The notes under the pieces were generated by a model. It was not told where the DNA came from and made no database searches. It saw nothing but the letters and a program-made list of their open reading frames with translations. From contig JAAYJP010000131.1 in NCBI GenBank assembly GCA_012522875.1, positions 1 to 8,254 on the forward strand: a DNA stretch of 8,254 bases. The letters run 5' to 3'. The first letter of the stretch is position 1; each line of letters starts with the position of its first letter. A program made the position numbers and the translations under genes. The stretch is from Clostridiales bacterium (GTDB lineage: Bacteria; Bacillota; Clostridia; Christensenellales; Aristaeellaceae). Of the stretch, positions 5,046-8,254 are shown piece after piece.

Positions 5046-5417
5046 ATGGCAGCACGAACCTCTTTCGTCACTTGCCCTGTCAGTGCCATGCTTCAACTCA
5101 TTGGGGGCAAGTACAAGGCGCTGATCCTCTGGCATCTGGTGCAGGGGAAAAAACGTTATGGTGCGCTGTCCCGGCTGATTTCCCAAGCCACCCCCAAGAT
5201 GCTCACCCAGCAACTCAGGGAGCTGGAGGCCGATGGGCTAGTCACCCGCACCGTCTATCCGGTGGTGCCGCCCAAAGTGGAATACGCCCTCACCGCATTC
5301 GGCTTGAGCCTGAAGCCCGTTCTGGACCGGATGTATGCCTGGGGGGAGGGGTACCTGAGGGGGCAGGGCATCCGCATCAACTGTGGCATGGAGCCGCCGG
5401 AAAATATGGGGGGCTAA
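5046..5417 (+). CDS. HxlR-family winged-helix transcriptional regulator
   Basis: DNA-binding dimer of the HxlR/YodB family (123 aa, typical length). Hallmarks in order: C10-P-V, LIGGKYKALILWHL (18-31), the helix-turn-helix with TPKMLTQQLRELEADGL (49-65), and the wing with VYPVVPPKVEYALT (70-83). C10 is at the conserved position of the redox-sensing Cys of YodB and HypR, and a second Cys, C113, lies near the C-terminus. YodB uses a comparable N-terminal/C-terminal Cys pair in an intersubunit disulfide. A GTG at 5037 is only 2 nt from AAAGGA, so the ATG at 5046 (11-nt spacing) is preferred; the family alignment also supports it. It is divergent from copA and its stop overlaps the cinA stop by 4 bp. 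Family is certain; the inducer (disulfide, electrophile or metal) is unknown. Confidence 0.9.
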   Translation: MAARTSFVTCPVSAMLQLIGGKYKALILWHLVQGKKRYGALSRLISQATPKMLTQQLRELEADGLVTRTVYPVVPPKVEYALTAFGLSLKPVLDRMYAWGEGYLRGQGIRINCGMEPPENMGG

Positions 5418-6643
5418 AGGCGGGCTTCAGCCACATCCATAAGCCGATGCCTGAACAGATCAAAGGCGTTTTGAACCGCCTGGGTACGCACATAAGCCAT
5501 GTCGCGCGGGCTTGGCGCCGCACCGATCAGGGCACTGGTTCGGCCCCCAAGCCACACAGCGCAGGCATACTGCCGCTGATTATTGACCGTGATGGCGATC
5601 CCTGCGGGCACACCAAGCCGCTGGCCGAGCGCAGCCGCCATCTTTTCGCAGGCTGCCTCAGGGGATGCGGGGAGCGCTGGCCCTTGGGGCTCAATCAGAC
5701 CATTTATTTCCTCAAGATGCTCTGCGCTGATGCTGGTGCCAACCACGCCCCCGGCCCCCGGGAGCGCCATCAAGCGTGATGCCGCCAGGCCCGCCGTGCC
5801 AGCCTCCGCGATGGCCACCTTCAGTCCGGCGCCTTTAAGCAGTTGCGCCAATGCTGCTTCCAGGCTGTCCACATCCACGCCATAGACATGGCGGCCCAGG
5901 CGCCGGATGATTTCATTGACCACAGGTTCGGTGAGGCGCAGTGCTTCCTCCGGGCTGTCCCCCCGGGCGGTGACGCGCACGAAGGCCTCCCCCTCCCGGG
6001 CGTAGGGGGCCAGCGTGGGATTCACCCCCTCCACAATCAGGTCCTCCAGCATCTCCGCCATGCGGGACTCACCCAGGCCGATCACCCGCACCATCCGGGA
6101 AAGGATCAGCCCTTTTGAAAACTGGCGAAGATAGGGCGCCACATGCATGCGAAACATGGCCTGAAGTTCCCGTGGAGGTCCCGGCAGGAGAATGGCAGCA
6201 TGCCCCGTAACGTCCTCCACGATATAACCCGGAGCCGTGCCCTGGGGGTTTTCCAGCACCTGTGCGCCCTCCGGGGCCAGGGCCTGGCGCTCGTTATTGT
6301 TGGGCATGGGACGGCGGACGGTTTCATAAAAAGCTTTGAGGGCCCGAAGGCTGGGCTCGTGCATTACCAGGGGGCGGTCAAATACCCGGGCCACCACATC
6401 CTTGGTGATGTCATCAGAGGTGGGCCCCAGGCCGCCTGTAATCAACAGAAAGTCCGAGCGGGAAAGGGCCAGGCGGACCGCCTCTTCCATCCGGCGCGGG
6501 TTATCGCCGACCACTGTCTGAAAGTACAGGTCAAGCCCCAGTTGGGAGATTTCCTGCGCCAGGAAGCGGGCGTTGGTGTTCAGAATATCCCCCAAAAGAA
6601 GTTCGGTTCCCACGCAGAGGATTTCGCAGCGTTTTCTGGCCAT
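5414..6643 (-). CDS. cinA: CinA-family protein with an apparently inactive C-terminal deamidase domain
   Basis: 409 aa, the usual CinA length. The N-terminal MoaB/MogA-like domain (about 5-170) is intact: G12-TELLLGD, N22-TN, VVGDN (44-48), TGGLGPTSDD (69-78) and LLPGPPREL. In known CinA proteins this domain has ADP-ribose pyrophosphatase activity. The C-terminal domain (about 260-409) aligns with the NMN deamidase (PncC) domain, but the AESCTGG signature reads A279-E-A-G-T-A-G285, replacing the catalytic Ser with A281. The Tyr/Lys stretch after the VPGAS motif reads GTSISAEHLEE, and the usual G-x-AGPGG segment reads TVNNQRQ. Deamidation is therefore unlikely and NAD salvage through this route may be absent. 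The ATG is 8 nt after GGAGG. It is convergent with the HxlR gene, their stops sharing CTAA. Family very likely; loss of activity inferred. Confidence 0.9.
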   Translation of the reverse strand: MARKRCEILCVGTELLLGDILNTNARFLAQEISQLGLDLYFQTVVGDNPRRMEEAVRLALSRSDFLLITGGLGPTSDDITKDVVARVFDRPLVMHEPSLRALKAFYETVRRPMPNNNERQALAPEGAQVLENPQGTAPGYIVEDVTGHAAILLPGPPRELQAMFRMHVAPYLRQFSKGLILSRMVRVIGLGESRMAEMLEDLIVEGVNPTLAPYAREGEAFVRVTARGDSPEEALRLTEPVVNEIIRRLGRHVYGVDVDSLEAALAQLLKGAGLKVAIAEAGTAGLAASRLMALPGAGGVVGTSISAEHLEEINGLIEPQGPALPASPEAACEKMAAALGQRLGVPAGIAITVNNQRQYACAVWLGGRTSALIGAAPSPRDMAYVRTQAVQNAFDLFRHRLMDVAEARL

Positions 6644-6674
6644 TGGAAGGTCCTCCGTTCATCTGTCTGAAGGG

Positions 6675-6683
6675 ATTGTACCA
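6675..6683 (-). promoter_or_regulatory. Extended -10 promoter candidate for cinA
   Basis: On the minus strand TG-G-TACAAT (6683-6675) is an extended -10 element, with 5 of 6 bases matching TATAAT. No good -35 lies 17 nt upstream, which is usual for extended -10 promoters. It would give a leader of about 25 nt ending in the GGAGG site. Confidence 0.45.
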
Positions 6684-6712
6684 CGCCAGGAGCCGCCGGA
6701 TTCATCCTGATT

Positions 6713-6738
6713 TGTCATGTTTCCGTTTTATGTGCGTC
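6713..6738 (+). promoter_or_regulatory. Possible ECF-type autoregulated promoter of the sigma factor operon
   Basis: TGTCAT (6713-6718), 16 nt, then CGTC (6735-6738) has the layout of ECF promoters, whose -10 is usually CGTC or CGTA. The TTGTCA one base earlier is a good sigma-A -35, but nothing at the right distance resembles a sigma-A -10. ECF operons commonly transcribe themselves. The -35 does not match the common TGAAAC form, so this is tentative. Confidence 0.35.
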
Positions 6739-6763
6739 CTATAAAGAGAGGGGAGGTGTGGGG

Positions 6764-7246
6764 ATGCGGGAGATCGGCGCGGTATACCAGGCGTATTTTC
6801 AGGATGTGTACCGGTATGCCCTGAAACTGGCGGGAGAGAGGCAGTGGGCCCTGGATTTGACCAGCGATACTTTTATGAAAGCCTTGGACGCGCTGGACAA
6901 TTTCCGCGGCCAGTGCCAGATTCGGGTTTGGCTGTGCCAAATCACCCGAAATCTCTATCTTAGCTGCCTGCGCAGGCAGGAGCGGCTGGTTTCGCTGCAC
7001 AACGTGCCTGAGCCGGAAGCCATGGATGCCTTCTCCCTTCTCCTGGACCAGGAAGAGGCCAGGGAACTTGCTGCCATCGCCAGGCATATCCGGGATCCTT
7101 ACCGCCAGGTATTCAGGCTGAGGGTCTGGGGAGAAATGCCGTTCCAGGAGATCGGCAGCCTGTTTGGCCGCAATGCCAACTGGGCCTGTGTTGTCTACCA
7201 CCGGGCCCGGAAAATGATCCGGGAACAATATGAGGAGGAAACATGA
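6764..7246 (+). CDS. ECF-type RNA polymerase sigma factor
   Basis: Alternative sigma factor (160 aa, standard for group 4) that redirects RNA polymerase to a small stress regulon. The region 2 helix pattern is present at about 8-70: YQAYFQDVYRYAL, then LDLTSDTFMKAL (region 2.2), then WLCQITRNLYL and CLRR (regions 2.3/2.4). Region 4 (about 108-155) contains YRQVFRLRVWGEMPFQEIG and the recognition helix ending VVYHRARKMIR. The spacer between them is short, with no extra C-terminal domain. The ATG at 6764 lies 7 nt after GGGAGG; an in-frame GTG at 6758 is too close to that site. The stop overlaps the start of the anti-sigma gene (ATGA), which indicates translational coupling and supports a sigma/anti-sigma pair. 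The signal it answers is unknown. Confidence 0.92.
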   Translation: MREIGAVYQAYFQDVYRYALKLAGERQWALDLTSDTFMKALDALDNFRGQCQIRVWLCQITRNLYLSCLRRQERLVSLHNVPEPEAMDAFSLLLDQEEARELAAIARHIRDPYRQVFRLRVWGEMPFQEIGSLFGRNANWACVVYHRARKMIREQYEEET

Positions 7247-8127
7247 ACTGCGATATCGTTACAGACTTGCTGCCGCTGTATGCCGAGGGCATGGCCAGCG
7301 ATCAAAGCCGGGAGCTGCTGGAGGAACACCTGAAGGATTGCCCTCAGTGCCGGAAGGCGCTGGCAGGCTTGAGGGCCGCGATGCCTGATGGGGAACAGGA
7401 CACCCTGCCGCTTAAGGAAATCAGCCAAAAGCTGAAAACGCGGCGCCTGCTGACAGGGCTGTTGGCCATGTTCCTGGTGCTGGCCCTGGCCACTTCCGTT
7501 CTCTCAGCCCTCACCTCACCCCACTACGCGCCTTATCGGGAGGGTTTGTTCGCCATTGGGCAGGTGGAGGCCGCCCTTGAGGTCACCGTCTCGGACGGCT
7601 ATCGTGCCAGCCTCTTCACTGAGGCCGTTCCCCCAGAGGAGGCCGGCGATATTCAACAGTTTAGCCTTGAGGTGTTCTCTTACCCAATGGATAAAGCAAA
7701 GGGGCAGGGCCAATTGACGCTGAAGGAGCCCATTGATGCGGGAAGGAAGCCGGCGGTCTATTATCTGGAGCCGGGACGGGAAGACAGGCTGGTCTACGGC
7801 ACTGACCCCAATCCTGGCGGCGGGCGGATAACTCTGCCCCGCCTGGCGCTGGCCTATTATCTGACGCTTGCTTTGATACTGGCGGTAGTTCTGGGCCTCC
7901 TGCTGCTCATTTTCCGAAAAAAGGAAAAGGCGCATCGGGTGCTTACGGTCTTGATCGGCCTGCCGCTCTCCTGGCTTGCCGGGCATCTGATCATCAAAGG
8001 GTTCTCAACCGTTTCCTGGGAAATGGCAAGGGATTTCGTCTTTATCGCGTTAGCCGCCTCCTTCCTTTTTGGCGCGTGGCTGGTCTGGCAGGGATTTATT
8101 CGGCGCGGGAGGCTTGCCCGCTTCTGA
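7243..8127 (+). CDS. Membrane zinc-finger anti-sigma factor
   Basis: Likely holds the upstream sigma factor inactive at the membrane until a signal arrives (294 aa). The N-terminal zf-HC2/ZAS domain has C3, H29, C33 and C36. H-x3-C-x2-C and the 26-residue Cys-to-His gap match the zinc site of RsrA-type anti-sigmas. A first membrane helix covers about 69-92. An extracytoplasmic segment of about 105 residues follows, then three more helices (about 200-224, 230-250 and 264-282) and a basic tail. Four helices are more than in single-span RsiW-type proteins, so release by site-1/site-2 proteolysis is not obvious; conformational sensing is possible. The ATG has a strong GAGGAGG site inside the sigma gene. 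Family confidence high; signal and release mechanism unknown. Confidence 0.9.
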   Translation: MNCDIVTDLLPLYAEGMASDQSRELLEEHLKDCPQCRKALAGLRAAMPDGEQDTLPLKEISQKLKTRRLLTGLLAMFLVLALATSVLSALTSPHYAPYREGLFAIGQVEAALEVTVSDGYRASLFTEAVPPEEAGDIQQFSLEVFSYPMDKAKGQGQLTLKEPIDAGRKPAVYYLEPGREDRLVYGTDPNPGGGRITLPRLALAYYLTLALILAVVLGLLLLIFRKKEKAHRVLTVLIGLPLSWLAGHLIIKGFSTVSWEMARDFVFIALAASFLFGAWLVWQGFIRRGRLARF

Positions 8128-8156
8128 TTGCCCTTCAGGGCAGGGCATGCTATGCT
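8128..8156 (+). promoter_or_regulatory. Tentative promoter of the PHP-domain gene
   Basis: TTGCCC (8128-8133) and TATGCT (8151-8156) are spaced by 17 nt, each matching 4 of 6 consensus bases. It would give a leader of about 26 nt. The spacer includes the TGCCC/GGGCA dyad at 8129-8142. Confidence 0.3.
8129..8142 (+). repeat. Short dyad just after the anti-sigma stop
   Basis: TGCCCT-TC-AGGGCA is a near-complete inverted repeat, realistically a 5-bp stem with a 4-nt loop, 1 nt after the stop. There is no T-run after it, so it is not a convincing terminator. It may be a weak terminator, a 3' stabiliser or an operator in the following promoter. Confidence 0.3.
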
Positions 8157-8188
8157 TTGCGAGAGAAACGAATCTGCCGAGGGGAACC

Positions 8189-8254
8189 ATGCATGTTTTT
8201 GCCCTGACGGAGCAAGCACTGAAAATCAACCTGCACATGCACACCAGCCAAAGC
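8189..8254 (+). CDS. Probable PHP-domain phosphoesterase, N-terminus only
   Basis: Twenty-two codons are visible before the window ends. GAGGGG (8179-8184) precedes the ATG by 4 nt. The sequence KINLHMHTSQS carries the first PHP motif, H16-x-H18 after a beta strand, which binds the catalytic metals in PHP phosphoesterases such as histidinol phosphatase-like and YciV/TrpH-like proteins. The family assignment rests on this one motif and its N-terminal position; the substrate cannot be judged. It follows the anti-sigma gene by 61 bp on the same strand. Confidence 0.65.
   Translation, partial: MHVFALTEQALKINLHMHTSQS

Overview
The window looks like chromosomal DNA of a moderately GC-rich anaerobic Firmicute, probably Clostridia. 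This is inferred from strong GGAGG-type ribosome binding sites, short intergenic gaps, a CinA, an HxlR regulator, an ECF sigma/zinc anti-sigma pair, and a cluster of ferredoxin-like, cytochrome b5-like and haem-b-like proteins. No rRNA, tRNA, CRISPR array, transposase or phage gene was seen, and no genus can be assigned.

Layout. (A) 1-1971: a divergent redox cluster. On the minus strand is the N-terminal ~217 residues of an iron-sulfur protein, running off the left edge. On the plus strand are a lipoprotein with two cytochrome b5-like domains (827-1507) and a four-helix membrane protein with two H-x13-H pairs (1567-1971). A perfect 14-bp palindrome (723-736) lies between the divergent genes, over the -35 region of the iron-sulfur gene. 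(B) 1982-4913, minus strand: a copper-exporting P1B-type ATPase (copA) followed 22 bp later by a Nudix hydrolase. (C) 5046-5417, plus strand: an HxlR-family regulator divergent from copA, with an operator-like dyad in its own promoter. (D) 5414-6643, minus strand: a CinA-family protein that overlaps the hxlR stop and has lost the C-terminal deamidase signature. (E) 6764-8127, plus strand: an ECF-type sigma factor and its membrane zinc anti-sigma factor, joined by an ATGA overlap. (F) 8189-8254: the first 22 codons of a probable PHP-domain protein.

How the parts may work together. The best candidate for an undescribed system is region A. The membrane protein has the haem-ligand geometry of a transmembrane electron conduit, but no flavin or NAD(P)H domain. 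The lipoprotein could accept electrons on the outer face, and the divergent iron-sulfur protein is a possible cytosolic partner. Regions B and C look like a metal/thiol stress unit: Cu(I) export, clean-up of a damaged nucleotide, and a cysteine-containing regulator. Region E is a self-contained envelope-signal switch.

All functions are inferred from sequence motifs read by eye. No database search or folding calculation was run.
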